DNA from: Candidatus Contendibacter sp.
GTDB taxonomy: Bacteria; Pseudomonadota; Gammaproteobacteria; Competibacterales; Competibacteraceae
Reading direction: 5' to 3'
Assembly: GCA_029624675.1 (NCBI GenBank)
Contig: JARSSP010000002.1
Coordinates: forward strand, 1-36,187
DNA length: 36,187 nt
Shown here: positions 36,164-36,187 of the stretch, piece by piece
Layout of the letters: each line of letters begins with the position of its first letter
Numbering within the stretch: position 1 is the first letter of the stretch
Translations under genes and position numbers: made by a program
Notes under the pieces: model-generated
The model's input: the letters and a program-made list of their open reading frames with translations, nothing else
The model's database searches: none
What the model was told of the DNA's origin: nothing

Positions 36164-36187
36164 GACGTGGCACGCTTGAAAAATCCT
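36164..36187 (+). mobile_element. Left end of a second ISKra4-family element, running off the window
   Basis: The last 24 bases are identical to the left end of the ISKra4 remnant at 13220-13243. The element continues beyond the window. It interrupts the IS5-family transposase fragment. Confidence 0.75.

Overview
The window looks like a chromosome segment of a high-GC gammaproteobacterium. The main evidence is the block nadB / rpoE-rseA-rseB-rseC / lepA-lepB-DUF4845-rnc-era-recO, which is typical of that class, together with aceE-aceF-lpd, typA, hrpA and ygfX. Protein sequences and the load of mixed insertion sequences would fit an environmental lineage such as the Competibacter group, but that assignment is an inference and not shown by the sequence. 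Core genes are GC-rich with alternating strand use. The accessory segments (341-3885 and 31300-32520) are visibly richer in A+T.

Region 1 (1-4135) is accessory DNA. An ISAs1-family remnant (56-203) abuts a run of minus-strand gene cassettes: a TMEM175-like potassium channel, a secreted lipocalin-like small protein, a possible 43-residue membrane peptide, another small secreted protein and a 270-residue orphan protein. Three integron attC recombination sites (241-346, 936-993, 1547-1667) lie behind the cassette genes and all point the same way. No integrase gene is visible, so this is best described as a cluster of attC sites lacking an integrase. An IS982-family element (2167-3075), itself interrupted by an amber codon, sits inside the array.

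Region 2 (4136-13123) starts with a cytoplasmic papain-like cysteine protease homologue. It is followed by the minus-strand pyruvate dehydrogenase operon aceE-aceF-lpd, which carries three lipoyl domains in total and an intergenic-type palindromic repeat inside the lpd linker. A divergent acyl-CoA dehydrogenase completes the region.

Region 3 (13124-22492) holds a decayed ISKra4-family element, typA, a cold-shock protein gene, hrpA, ygfX and nadB.

Region 4 (22493-31107) is the sigma-E operon with its anti-sigma proteins. A sigma-E-type promoter ahead of rpoE suggests autoregulation. Translation factor lepA, signal peptidase lepB, a DUF4845 protein, rnc, era and recO follow. The order gives a tight translation, secretion and RNA-processing cluster, with ATGA or short-gap coupling at several junctions.

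Region 5 (31108-36187) is again accessory. After recO come a solitary CRISPR-repeat-like sequence, a long palindrome, a strong terminator and a decayed IS630-family transposase gene. Next are a secreted trypsin-like protease with a coiled coil inserted between its catalytic His and Asp, and an ArnT-like glycosyltransferase. The window ends with a two-repeat CRISPR remnant cut off by an IS5-family remnant, which is in turn cut by a second ISKra4 left end.

The most unusual items are the integrase-less cassette array, the CRISPR remnant with a related repeat about 4.7 kb away, the split protease domain, and the repeat embedded in lpd.
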